A stretch of 64,000 bases of DNA from Marasmius tenuissimus. Taxonomy: Eukaryota; Basidiomycota; Agaricomycetes; Agaricales; Marasmiaceae. This document shows, in pieces, positions 35,660-46,916 of this stretch. Under the pieces are notes generated by a model, which saw only the letters and a list, made by a program, of their open reading frames with translations, had not been told where the DNA came from and made no database searches. The stretch is from positions 1,054,001 to 1,118,000 of the forward strand of contig JAQOTA010000069.1 in NCBI GenBank assembly GCA_029532415.1, read 5' to 3'. Position numbers and translations under genes: made by a program. Each line of letters opens with the position of its first letter. The first letter of the stretch is position 1.

Positions 35660-38600
35660 TCAGGACAATTCATTCCTCTTCAGCGTCCCACAGGCACCAA
35701 TATCCGTGCCACTACTTCCAGATCTTTTTCATCCTCTGTTCCATCATCTTCCACTGTACCACCATCTTTCTCTTCTACCCCTATGAACAATCTCGCTACC
35801 ACTTCCCCTTTCTCTGCCCCTGACTATATGAAAGAAATCACCGAGACATTCAACAATATTCAGAAGCTGGACTCAGAAACCAAGGCTACCGCTGCTGCAC
35901 ATTGGAGGGACCTTGGTGACAAGAAGGATTTTTGATTTCCTCCCCTACCGCATCGTTAGGAGGAGTTGTACCATTACTTACCGGACTATCTTCGAATCAA
36001 TTTGATATATTGAACCTACTCTGTAAGCAATTGTTTCCATCAGAATTGAGAATGTTGGCAATCACCAGAAACAGACAGACTCCATCGATTACACTACAAG
36101 TTGAGTTCATAGGGAAGATTACTGGTCAGAAAATCGACGCAGAAGCACTTGTTGATAGTGGAGCAGAAGGGATCATCATTAATTCAACTTTTTCCCGAAA
36201 ACATTGTTTCACTCTTCTTCCTGTTTCTACACCTTTTCCAGTCTGGAATGTGGATGGATCTGAGAATGTCTTTGGATGGGTTTGATATTTTACCCAACAA
36301 AAGCTTCGTATCTATTCTCAAGACCATCTGTCATTCCATGAGGAAACAGCTGAATTCTATGTCACAGATATTGGGGATCATGATGTTATACTTGGAACAG
36401 ATTGGTTGGAGCAGCATAATCCAGAGATCAATTGGATAAACCGAGAGGTGGATATGGTTAGATGTCCTCCCACATGCATTTGCAAAAATCCACCTGTCAA
36501 GAATGTTTGCACCAAGTCAGAGGTAAAATCAACATTTCGGGCATCCAAATCAACAATTCCTTGTTTCTATCAGGACTACAAGGTTACTTGGAAAGAGGAG
36601 GACGGTGTTCCAGTTCCAGTTACCAAGATTGCTGGAAGTTGCAGATGAGTCCATTTGTTTGTTGGACATCCCCCACTACCATCAAAGCTGTTCACAGAAG
36701 ATGATGATGGAGAAGTTGAGGTGCCTAGAGATTGGGTAATTAGAGCATTGAAACAAGTCTTTGGGAAAGAGGACTCTCCGGTGAGCAAACCAGATTTCGA
36801 GGACAGTCCTACTATGAATATCTGAGCAGCATTCACAAATGCACAAGCATTAGCAGAGAAACACCATGCTGCTGATAAAACTCCCAAGAAGCTTGAGGAA
36901 CTAGTTCCGGAGCAATACCATGGATTTCTATCAGTTTTTGACAAGAAGATAGCAGAACGGTTACCAGCACAAGGAGATTGGGATCATGCCATTGATCTCA
37001 AGCCAGATTTCCAACCAAAGACTTGCAAGACATATCCTCTATCACCCAATGAACAGCAGGAACTTGATTCATTCCTCAAGGAGAATTTAGAGAAGGGATA
37101 TATTCGTCCTTCAAAGTCATCAATGGCAAGTCCATTTTTCTTTGTCAAAAAGAAAGATGGAAAGCTACGACCTGTACAGGACTATCGGGTTCTCAACACT
37201 GGCACTGTCAAGAATGAATACCCACTACCCCTCATATCAGAACTTGTGGATAAACTCAAGGGAGCACGAGTATTTTCTAAAGTGGATCTCAGATGGGGTT
37301 ACAACAATATCAGAATCAAGGAGGGGGATGAGTGGAAAGCTGCATTCAAGACAAACCGAGGCCTTTTTGAACCAACGGTGATGTTCTTTGGCCTTATGAA
37401 CTCACCTGCAACATTCCAAGCAATGATGAACACCATTTTTAGTGACTTGATTGAGTCAGGGAAGGTGGTCATCTATATGGACGACATTCTTATATTCACG
37501 GACACTATGGAGGAACATCGTCAAATTGTCAGAAAGGTGCTTCAGCGGTTGAAAGATCATGACCTCTACTTGAAACCAGAAAAGTGCACTTTCGAAGCTG
37601 AGTCAGTTGAATTCCTGGGCCTGATAATCTCTCACAACACCCTTGCTATGGATCCAGTAAAGGTAGCAGGTGTCACTGAATGGCCAACACCACATTCTGT
37701 GAAGGAAGTGCAATCATTTCTTGGGTTTGGGAATTTCTATCGCCGCTTTATAGAGGGGTTTTCTCGGATTGCAAGACCATTATTCGAGTTGACCAGGAAG
37801 GAACATCAATGGAACTGGACCCTAGATTGTCAAACAGCATTTGATGCTTTAAAAGCTGCGTTCATATCCTCTCCAGTATTGCTGATGCCTGATGAATCAA
37901 AACCGTATCGTGTGGAAGTTGATGCATCAGACTTTGCTACTGGAGGAATCCTCTCACAGCAAGGTGAAGATGGCCAGTGGCACCCAACAGCATATATTTC
38001 CAAATCACTGTCAGAGGCCGAACGGAACTACGATATCCATGATAAAGAACTCTTGGCAATCATCAGAGCATTGGAAACATGGAGACACTATTTGGAAGGA
38101 GCACCATATACAGTGGAGATTCATACAGATCACAAGAACCTGGAGTACTTTACCACAGCACAGAAATTAAGTCGTCGACAAGCGCGATGGGCTTTATTCT
38201 TGACTCGATTTGACTTTGTATTCATCCACAAGCCAGGTCCATCCAATCGCAGTGACCCTCTGTCCCGGCGTCCAGATCATAAAGAGGGGGTAGAGAACGA
38301 CAATTCTGATCGTGTTCTCCTCGATCACAAGTTTTTTCAAATCCGAGCAACCTGACCTGGCATGGTTACCACATCTATGGATGAAGAGTTGAGACGTAGG
38401 ATTGTAGAGTGTCCAAGAAAGGATGCTGAGGTTGTGAGTGCCCTCAATGTCATCTTGAACAATGGTCCCCGCTCGCTTGTCAAAAATCTACAGGAATGGA
38501 ATTACGAGGATGGACTAATCCTCTTCAGAGGAAAGGTCTATGTTCCATATGATATCGAGCTTCGACGTGAACTGGTACGGCTCCATCATGATACACTGGC

Positions 38601-40083
38601 TGCTGGACACCCAGGACGCTTCAAGACATACGAACTCCTTAGCCGCGAGTACTGGTGGCCAGGCATGTCGGTGTTTGTCAAAGAATATGTGGAAGGATGT
38701 GCAACTTGTCAACTTACCAAAGCCAACAACAATCCTCCCCATGTCCCACTAGTTCCCAACGAGATTCCAGAGAGGCCATTCAGTATCATAACTTCCGACT
38801 TCATTACCGACCTGCCTCTTTGCGATGGTTCAGACTCCATTCATGTGGTGGTTGATCGGACAACCAAGACAGTGGTTGCAACACCATGTAACAAGACAAT
38901 CGACAGTGATGGGACAGCAGATCTTCTGGTAGACCATGTGTGGGCATGATATGGATTGTGGGACAAGATGATTACAGATCGAGGTCCACAGTTTGCAGGG
39001 AAGGTTATGACAGCATTGTCAAAGAAACTTGGCATTGTTCAGGGACTCAGTACAGCTTACCACCCACAAACTGATGGAGAAACAGAACGATATAATCAGG
39101 AGCTTGAGCAATATTTGCGGGTTTTCTGTGACTATCGACAAGATGACTGGGTTAAGTTACTTCCTTTTGCAGTCTTCTGTCACAACAATCGCATTCACTC
39201 TGCAACAGGACAAGCACCATACAAACTTCTTTATGGCTTTCTTCCAAAGATGTTCCCCTCAGTCAACCCAAGAACAGATGTCCCAAGAGTGGAGGAACGT
39301 CTCCGACAACTAGAAGAAGTAAGAGAAGAGGTTAAAGCAAGTCTGAACATGGCAGCAGAGTTGATGAAGAGGAATAACCATGACCATATGGAGAATGGTA
39401 TCAGCTTCAAAGTTGGTGATAAAGTTACATTGGATGGAAAAAACCTCAAATCAACAAGACCAAAAGCTAAGTTGGCGAATCGTCGTCATGGCCCTTTTGA
39501 GATTGTTGATGTTCTTGGTCCAGTAACTTACCGTCTCAAGTTACCCAAGACATGGAGCAGAATCCATCCAGTATTTCACGCTTCTCTTCTACTACCATAT
39601 CGAGAGACAGAAGCTCATGGACCCAATTATCCTGCTCTTGAGGAAGTGGAACCAGAAGATGGTGAATATGAGGTGGAGGCAATTCTAGATGCACAACCAA
39701 CACCGAATGCACGTGGAGTGGAATATTTGATCAAGTGGAAGGGTTATCCAGATACAGAAACATCGTGGCGGCCTAGGTCTAGTCTCAACTGTGATGAAAT
39801 GCTCGAGGAGTTCTATGCAAAGAATCCTAACGCATATCATCCATCGAAACCACATACAAGGCCAAAAAAGAGGACAACAAGGGTTAGATCTATGGGCATT
39901 TTGGCAAGTGAAATCTGGAAAGATACACCAGTGCTCCAGGCGCAAGCACATCCTAAAGAGGGGGTATTGTCACAAACTGCCACTATTCTTTTGTCCTGTC
40001 CACCCCGGTGCCGGCCCTACTTCCCCGGATCTTGCCATTTACCATCACCAGAGTCATTCCAATCAATTCTCCCATCGACATAG
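35660..40083 (+). pseudogene. Gypsy Pol: protease, RT, RNase H, integrase, chromodomain
   Basis: The domain order is aspartic protease ALVDSGAEG (about 36150), RT with [12 protein letters not shown] and the active-site YMDD (about 37480), RNase H with [12 protein letters not shown] (about 37915), the integrase zinc region (GHPGRFKTYELL.., CATCQLTK), the integrase core (ITRD-like ITDRGPQF, NNRIHSATGQ) and a chromodomain YLIKWKGYPDTETSW (about 39725). In the main frame TGA stops lie at 36283, 36646, 36823, 38353 and 38947, and a frame change occurs near 35930 in a T tract. The catalytic motifs themselves are intact. The frame runs on into the 3' LTR to 40083. Confidence 0.9.
39951..39967 (+). 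other. Polypurine tract of the gypsy element
   Basis: CTAAAGAGGGGGTAT directly precedes the 3' LTR. This is the expected plus-strand primer for reverse transcription. Confidence 0.75.
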
Positions 40084-40476
40084 CATTGGCACCTGTCATC
40101 CTCATTTACTTATTGAGCCATATCAGTTATTTTGGTCTTTCATCATGGAACAATCATCTTTTGATCTCTTTCTCATACCTTACCATTGGTTACAACTATA
40201 CATGTTTGGTTTGACTTCCCCGCTTTTCTCTCATGGATACTTTTGACAGTTCTCATCATTTCATTCATTCCTTGTGATGCATATTCTCATATATACTCAT
40301 GGTCTCTGTAGGTAGTTTCCCAGCTTGTCCACTTTGTCTCCCCACCGCTTGTAGCACTTGTGCTGGGTTGAGCTTTTGGCTGCTCAATCTACTCTTTTAC
40401 TTTTCTATCAACTAGTCTTATCTCTGAGTGAGTTCAGGTGGCTTGAGAGGTTTCTTCACAGAGGCCATTCGTGACA
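39968..40476 (+). repeat. Gypsy 3' LTR
   Basis: It is the same length as the 5' LTR. The two differences I see (CCTGG versus CCCGG, AGTTATT versus AGTCATT) are both C/T. Confidence 0.95.
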
Positions 40477-41248
40477 GGAATCCTGTGCAATAAGTGTAAA
40501 CCTCTGGATAATCTCCTCCCTGTCATTTCCGCCAAAGAATGCGCCCCAATTCACGCTATTCGGGTTATTCCGAATATCCGTAATGGTATTAGTAGCCAGG
40601 AGTTTGGCGTTCTCGTGGGCGTCCCTCAAGATCTGAGCACGTCCGGGATCTGCGCATGAAACTGAAGAAAGCGAAGCAGATGGTGGTATGAGGTACCGGA
40701 AAGAGACATCGCCGTTGTGGACTACTTCCACTTGGACAGAGTCCACGTTGACGACCAGAAGTGGCTCCGTCATAGTGGTCTGGAAGATCGCATTGGGCGC
40801 GAACATATAGGTACCGGTTCCGTGAGGCTCAAAGTTGTAGAGCTTGGAGACAGTGTGATTGACGGAGACGGATTGACCGGCGAGGATGGTAACCCAGTTG
40901 GCTTGATTATCGAGGTCAGGGGTGACCTACGACGAGACATTCAGAACTTTGAAGCCTCATGAATCGCACAAAGATGAACCAGTAACGTACGTGGATTCCA
41001 GTGAAAGTTACTTCCTTGCCGTCCTTGGTGACAGAAAATGACCTCGTAGGCTGGTCATCCAAGATGTTGTTGAGAGCGAGGACGCGGATGTCCCTGTTGC
41101 TGGGGTTGAACACAATGGCGGTCAGAACGACGTCTTCAATGGAGCTGACAGATGATGACACGGCTTTGACCGAGACCTTCACGTCGCCCGTAGCGAGTCC
41201 AAGAGCAAGTGCGGTGAAGCTGAGAAGAATCGAGACGCAAAAAATCAT

Positions 41249-42227
41249 CGGTAAGACTAATGGCGAATCCGAGTCACTTCGAAGTCAAAGCAAGACCAGA
41301 CGATTGTTGTCCCCGTTCGAAAAGTAGGGGCTTATATACAATACGCCGGAAGGGAATCGAGATAATCGGAATCACCAAGTGCCTCCATCCTGGATGCCGC
41401 ATGATACATTTGTGGCCTTCCATGATGGTTTAGAAGAACAAGATATGGGGTCAGAACAGTCCGCCACAATATTACATCTGCGACGCGAAATGCAAAGAAC
41501 ACGCGCTCGCCCTCCCTTTGAGCCCAACTAACGATTGTCGGGATTGGTGGACTTATGGCGTAATGGAAGGAAGATCCATCTGATCACCGCGAGTACACGT
41601 GAAAAGACAGAGACAATCCAAACTGTGGCTGAACAGCCTAGCCGGAATGCTGTCAAACCAGAGTAGATATTTAATAAAGATGTACTAAACAGTAGATCTG
41701 CTGGAAGTGGAGTTAAAGGAGCTAGTAGGCGACCTGGGGTTGACACAGAAGTTGGGGTAATTTTGGTTTGAGGAGGTTGAAGACGACATAGTAGTGTCAA
41801 AGCTTCTCTGATGGAATCTGGGTGGAATACTCCGAAGACCTATGATGAATCGAATCATCTGCTCTGCCAGGGCTTCGCAGCTACCATAGCGTAGATCCCG
41901 ATAGTTCCAGGCCGTGCTGAGCCGAGGATTCTGAAAGAACAAAGAAAGTCCTAGAAAGAGTAGGATGACGACTGAAAGGGATCCCAAGACATGAGGAATT
42001 CAGAAGCAGTAGTTCGAGTAGCGGGGAGACCAATCTGCCAACGAACTGATATCATGGTGCTAAGTAGTAGCACTGGCTGGAGTCTCCAGAGATCTTGGTT
42101 ACTATTTAGAAATTTGAATGCTGGTGCTGTTGCGGTTTGTTTGAGCAGGCTTCCTTCTCGTTGTGGTTTACATGACCCTCGTTCCATTTGGAACGAGGAA
42201 CGTGCTGGATGCGTTTGAACAGAATGA
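41249..42227. other. Upstream region of the M35 gene, no gene seen
   Basis: About 1 kb with AT-rich and pyrimidine tracts. Minus-strand frames at 41685-41987 and 41951-42604 have no domain, and the second runs through an inverted repeat. Confidence 0.35.
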
Positions 42228-42427
42228 TTAGGGCATATTCGCAAACGCTCTCCGAGCAGACCGAAGCCCAGCTCGGAGAAAGCCGAGAGAAGGTCTACGT
42301 CATGGCTGACTGGTTTGGGCTGGTTTTTCAGCGACGTCATCGACTTTCCAGCCTTTTCCCAGCCCCCTCGGAAAGGTCCGAGATTTCGTTCCCATCTGCC
42401 TGGGAGCGATTTGCAAATATGCCCTAA
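42228..42427. mobile_element. Small inverted-repeat element (MITE), 200 bp
   Basis: It begins TTAGGGCATATTCGCAAACG and ends with the near-exact inverse CGATTTGCAAATATGCCCTAA. It is flanked on both sides by TGA, which may be a 3-bp target duplication (PIF/Harbinger-like, tentative). Confidence 0.65.
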
Positions 42428-42941
42428 TGATACTTCGAGGATTAGCTCGACTGTGGCCTCCATTCTGTTTCGGAGATGGAATTGGCTCCGACAAATCAAT
42501 GAAAGGTGTGATTTTACACCTAATACAGCAATAAAAACCCGAGTAATAGTCGGGGAAAGGCTTGCTAACAAATCTGTAGCGCGCACACACAGGGTTTCCA
42601 GCACGACTTATCCTCCTCCGTTTGCACAAAAAATAAGACCAGCGCGCGATCCCTTTTTGAGCACGCACCTCAAGGTATAAGTTTGATGCGAGCACTTTCA
42701 TAGGAAGTCAAAATGCGACTTGAGGTGATTTGAGGGTGATTTATAGACCGGAAGGTGGGGAGTCGCGCTGGAAACCCTGTGCACGCGGTACAGATTTGTT
42801 AGCAAGCCTTTCCCTGGCTATTTCCCGGGGTTTTGCTGTTGCATTAGGTGTAAAACCACACCTTTCATTGATTTCTCAGAGCCAATTCCATCTCTGAGAC
42901 GAAACGGAGGCCACAGTCGAGCTAATCCTTGAAGTATCATT
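42426..42941. repeat. Long palindromic repeat with arms of about 180 bp
   Basis: The left arm 42426-42608 and right arm 42762-42941 are reverse complements: AATGATACTTCGAGGATTAG at the left end, CTAATCCTTGAAGTATCATT at the right. The middle about 150 bp is an inverted copy of the unit found twice at 43362-43677. It is adjacent to or nested with the MITE at 42228. Confidence 0.75.
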
Positions 42942-44208
42942 CTACAACACTTTGGTGGACTTTCCTGATTAATTCATGAGGTCTGGACCTCGGTGATGTC
43001 CGGGCTTTTATCTTATCTCTTTTGGGGGTATGTCATTTGTTTACTCTGGAAGCTTCCGCATGACTTGCTCACAAAATGTGTCATAGCAGGTTATCTACAT
43101 CTTATCGCAAAGGTGGCAGGCAATAGGCCTGGACTATCAAGCAAATAAGGAAAGACCCTGAAAAGCTTTCCGAGTTGTACTTAACCTCCATGTTCATTCC
43201 ATGTCGGTATCCTGCCGGTTGTGGCCTTGATTTAAAGCTACCAGCCACAGATCACACTCGTAATTTAATAATACTCATGAACCCATTGAAAAAAGGTCAA
43301 GGAAGAGCCAGGAAAGAGTGTCCTAATGATTCATAGCACGTGCGCACAGTGTTTCCAGTGTGACTCCTCACCTTTCGGTATCAAATCACTCTCAAATTCC
43401 CCCAAGTCGCATTTTGACTTCTTATGGAAGTGCTCGCATCAAGCCTATACCTTGAGGTGTGCACTCAAAAAGGGATCGCGCGCCGGTCTTATTTTTTGTG
43501 CAAATGGAGGAGGATAACGACTCCTCATCTTTGGGTATCAAATAACCCTCAAATCACCCCAAGTCGCATTTTGATTTTCTGTGGAAGTGCTCGCATTAAG
43601 CCTATACCTTGAGGTGCACGTTCCAAAAGGGATTGCGCACCGGTCTTATTTTTTGTGCAAACAGCCCAGGAGGATATGTGTTTAAACTGCTGGCCGCTAC
43701 AAGCTCTTGTACTTCAACGTTGCTTCGATGTTGATCTTAAGTATGCTCACAAGTATACCTGCCTCTTTAGTGTCCTGTCTTGTATGGCATCTGCCTCTGG
43801 ATCGGTCCTCAATCATTGAATTCCTCAGTCCTAGAGGACCCAGTAATATTCTCAAGATTTCTTCTATCTCACCTCGAAAACATGTGCCAACTACGGGGAG
43901 GGTCGTCAAGTGATGCCGCAAAGCAAATTCTTGAAACAACCACGAACATCACTCGGGAGAGAGACAGGGGGCAGAAAGTCAAGAGAAGCAGGGAGTGCAA
44001 TGGAGAAGAATCTGATTCTAAGATATCAATTACACTGGGGGCATTTTGATGTCAGATTCCACCTGTATGTAACATGTCATATCATTGTCATAACTGATAG
44101 GATAGTGTGACCAAAGCAAAGAGTTTTTTGTATAAAACTGCAATCAATTTGAGCAGTAGAGAAGTCAGAAAGCAATGCTGTGGGCACAAGCATGAACATG
44201 AAGGTATT
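42942..44208. other. Non-coding flank of the copia nest
   Basis: Apart from the direct repeats, I find no gene. Frames at 43697-43939 (minus) and 43780-44049 (plus) lack motifs. Confidence 0.35.
43362..43677 (+). repeat. Two direct copies of a 158-bp unit
   Basis: Units 43362-43518 and 43519-43677 share CCCAAGTCGCATTTTGA, AAGCCTATACCTTGAGGTG and GGTCTTATTTTTTGTGCAAA. A third, inverted copy is the core of the palindrome at 42609-42761. Confidence 0.8.
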
Positions 44209-44333
44209 TGTTGAGGCAGAGGTCCTGCCCACGCAGTGGCAGCATGGGACAGACTAGCTCACCTGGAGATAGGCTTAGAGGCAGCAACGAGAGTAGTAAA
44301 AGTACTGGTATTGCATGTAGATACAGAGCTACT

Positions 44334-44654
44334 TGATGAGCCAGCATGACGCCAAGCGCAGAGGACTACAACATGGCTACACTACTACTTACCAGAGAGG
44401 AGTTTATAGAGATAGAGGCGAGATGTAGAAGCTCAAGCACACTGTAGATTCAGGTAAAGAACTATGAGCTTATATACATGAAGATACAATAGAACTACCA
44501 TATAGAGACGACAATAGAAAATGTACATATGTGCATAATGAACAATGAAGAATGGAACAATAGCGAATGCATTGTCCCGCATAATACAATGGCGGGAAGT
44601 ATGAACCGGGACTTCGGATATACCGGGATCTAATTATGGTCCACAGATTCAACA
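44334..44654 (-). repeat. Copia B 3' LTR
   Basis: This is the left LTR, downstream of the minus-strand coding region. It contains CTTATATACATGAAG, a TATA-like stretch in either orientation. Confidence 0.9.
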
Positions 44655-45740
44655 CACCCCCTCGCTAAGTGCAGCTGAAAAGCGCATCTGAGCGAATCAA
44701 GTGGACGAATAGAATTCAAGTCCAAGGTGATCTCTGAACCGTAAGAATTTCTCATGTCCAAGATTCTTTGTAAACATGTCTGCGGGGTTATAGACTCCTT
44801 CAATAAAGAACAACTCGACTTTGCCATCTTCAACACATGATCGAATATAATGATATCGAATATCAATGTGCTTGGTTCGGCGTTCTTGAACCGGATTAGA
44901 TGCAATGAAGATAGAGCCCTGATTGTCTCCGCAGATTGGAATAGGACCTAAGTCAATTCCAAGTTCAGAGAGTAGTGATCTTATCCAGGAAGCTTGATGA
45001 CTGCAATCTGACAGTGCCATATACTCAGCCTCAGTGGAAGAAAGAGCTACAGTCTTCTGGGCGTGTGATTGCCACAAGAAGATGCCGCCTGCTAACTTGA
45101 AGAAGTAGCCAGTAATCGAACGGCGTTTGATAGGATCGGCAGCCCAATCCGAGTCTGTGAACGCAAGAAGACCTCCATCAGAGTCACCATCGTAGACAAG
45201 TGAATAATCTGATGTGCCAGCAAGATAGCGGCAGATGTACAGAGCTTTATCGAGGTGTTCCTTTGTTGGATTAGAAGAGAACTGGGAAAGCTTCGTAACT
45301 GCATAGGCAATATCAGGACGTGTGCCCAGCATAATGTACAGAAGCGACCCAATCACAGACTGGAATCTGGAGCGAATGGCAGGATTGACTGGACCATTGT
45401 TGGGAGTTGGCACATAGCCAGCAGGTAAGGGCGTAGGAGCACCTTTCGCATTCTGCATCCCAAAACGTTCAAGGACTTTCTTCAGATAATCCTTCTGGAC
45501 AATCATGATCTTATTGCCTTCACGACGAATGCTCATGTGGAGAAACTCGCTAGCATCGCCCATATCGCGACATTCCCATCGAGCCATGAACTCGGCTTTC
45601 TTCTTGTCAACAAAAGCTTTGTTAGGACCCATGAAGAGTGCATCGTCAACGTATATGATCGCATACATAACTTCACCACTCTTCGGATCTTTGCAGATGA
45701 AGAGTCCAGCATCAGAAGTCAGGTGTTTGAAGCCTAATAC

Positions 45741-46916
45741 CCAACGAGAAGTGCGTTGGTGCTATTCGACGTTGTCGGGTGCCCTCTGATGCGATCGATA
45801 AATTCTGACTAACTTCTGACCTGTCCTGACGTTCCCCGATCCATACTCTTCTATACTCCGCACTTGTTCCTGAAATGAAATTGATTGAGGGACTGATCTT
45901 CGAGTTCTAGAAGAACTTCGGAGAAGTGGTCCGTGCATAACTGCGTGGCCATTTTGAGCCCTTTGCCCAACCCTTCCGCTCATATCGCTCCTTTCCTCCC
46001 CACCACCATCACCCTATGCATTTTTATCTCTCTTCCTCATGTTCGCAAATTCGCTACTCGACTATAACCCATTTCGCAAGTGACCGGCAACGTTTAACGT
46101 TACGATGATGGAGTTGTGGACGACGAACAGCTTGGGGTACGGTCTGGGTTAGGGCAATCAGTGAGTTCATTGACTCCATTTTTTCGTCGTGCAGAATTTC
46201 TGCTTACAGTGTTGAGGTGAACTTTCTGGGGATTTGAGGTACAGAAATGGATGACGATCACGAAAGAAAGTCGGACAGTAAAGCAGCCATCAAGGTCTCA
46301 GGCGAACGGAGAGGGACTAGAACACATGGTGTGTCCTATTTGCCTCCTTGTTGACATTCAACTAAACTCCCTTTTCCATTGAAGTCGAAGCAGAGTTGGC
46401 ACCGGCTACAGCGACCGTAAGGTGTCGCTTATTTATTTCCATCTGCTTGTACTGAAACACTATTTCTACAGGCATACCACGATTTGACCTCAACGTGTTG
46501 AAGCAGCTGGAAGTAACACAACCTACGGCTTCGGAGCCTAGAGTGGATGAAAGGGGCGGGCAGCGACCGAAAGAGTGGGAGTTGGTGTTGGGAATGGGAA
46601 CGGGCAGGCGGGTGGGTCGGGAACTGGGAATGGGGCTGGGGGCAAGGGTCGGAGGGGGGAAACTGGGTGATCTAGTACTGGTAAAGTATGTCAGTTGGCG
46701 TCAGCTATAACCAGAATTGATGATGTGCACCAACGTTATCTGACTACTATTGAGGGAAATGGCTGCACTACCCATGTATCGGAATGCGTCAGATGGCACC
46801 AATATAACGGAACGTATCCGCCGTATTCCGATGATTTCTGATGATTGTTTGGCAGAGCAACCTTCAATCAGTTTTTATCAGTTCACACCCGATAACGCCA
46901 ACAGAATCTTCATTGG
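45741..46916. mobile_element. Mutator-like (MULE) non-autonomous element inside copia B
   Basis: The 1176-bp insertion splits the RT frame between codons for VLG and FKHL, which are adjacent in element A. It is flanked by the 9-bp duplication GCCTAATAC (45732-45740, 46917-46925). The ends are imperfect inverted repeats: CCAACGAGAAGTGCGTTGGTG at the left, and the inverse of the right end reads CCAATGAAGATTCTGTTGGC. A 9-bp duplication is the Mutator hallmark. No transposase is seen. Confidence 0.8.
46247..46510 (+). pseudogene. Possible captured gene fragment in the MULE
   Basis: An ATG at 46247 opens MDDDHERKSDSKAAIKVSGE. Two intron-like spans follow, one beginning GTGTGTCC near 46329 and ending GAAG near 46384, the other GTAAGG..CTACAG near 46420-46471. 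They would join to a short reading frame ending near 46510. Fungal-style introns inside a MULE suggest capture from a host gene. The source is not recognised. Confidence 0.35.

Larger units (their letters stand above)
33225..40476 (+). mobile_element. Ty3/gypsy chromovirus retrotransposon, full length
   Basis: Two 509-bp LTRs (33225-33733 and 39968-40476) begin TGTCAC and end GTGACA. I count two differences between them. A 5-bp duplication GGAAT flanks the element (33220-33224, 40477-40481). Internally in order are gag with CCHC, protease, RT, RNase H, integrase and a C-terminal chromodomain. Pol has premature TGA codons. Orientation is opposite to the host protease gene. Confidence 0.95.
32528..41248 (-). 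pseudogene. M35-type (deuterolysin/aspzincin) metalloprotease gene split by a gypsy element
   Basis: The 5' half lies at 40482-41248: exon 1 is 40991-41248 with signal peptide MIFCVSILLSFTALALGLA, and exon 2 runs from 40926 with a propeptide and the start of the mature domain. The 3' half lies at 32528-33219. It holds IYCNSD, CPSFYR, GGIMLHE joined by splicing to LSHAT to give the zinc motif HELSH, then GTLDIAY carrying the likely Asp ligand, and NADNYQ before the stop. The retroelement at 33225-40476 sits in exon 2 after the IAQDS codons, duplicating GGAAT. Without the insertion exon lengths keep frame, so the gene was intact until the insertion. M35 enzymes are secreted peptidases that favour basic residues at P1'. 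The allele is very likely null. Confidence 0.85.

Noticed and set aside
35657..38949. TGA recoding (selenocysteine or read-through) in gypsy pol
   Set aside because: No structural signal was recognised, host genes end in TGA, and the codons match CGA decay seen in neighbouring elements.
41951..42604. 217-codon minus-strand open frame
   Set aside because: It runs through the MITE and one arm of the palindrome and has no domain; openness is chance in repetitive DNA.
43362..43677. CRISPR-like or satellite array
   Set aside because: Only two direct units of about 158 bp, in a eukaryotic transposon-rich setting.
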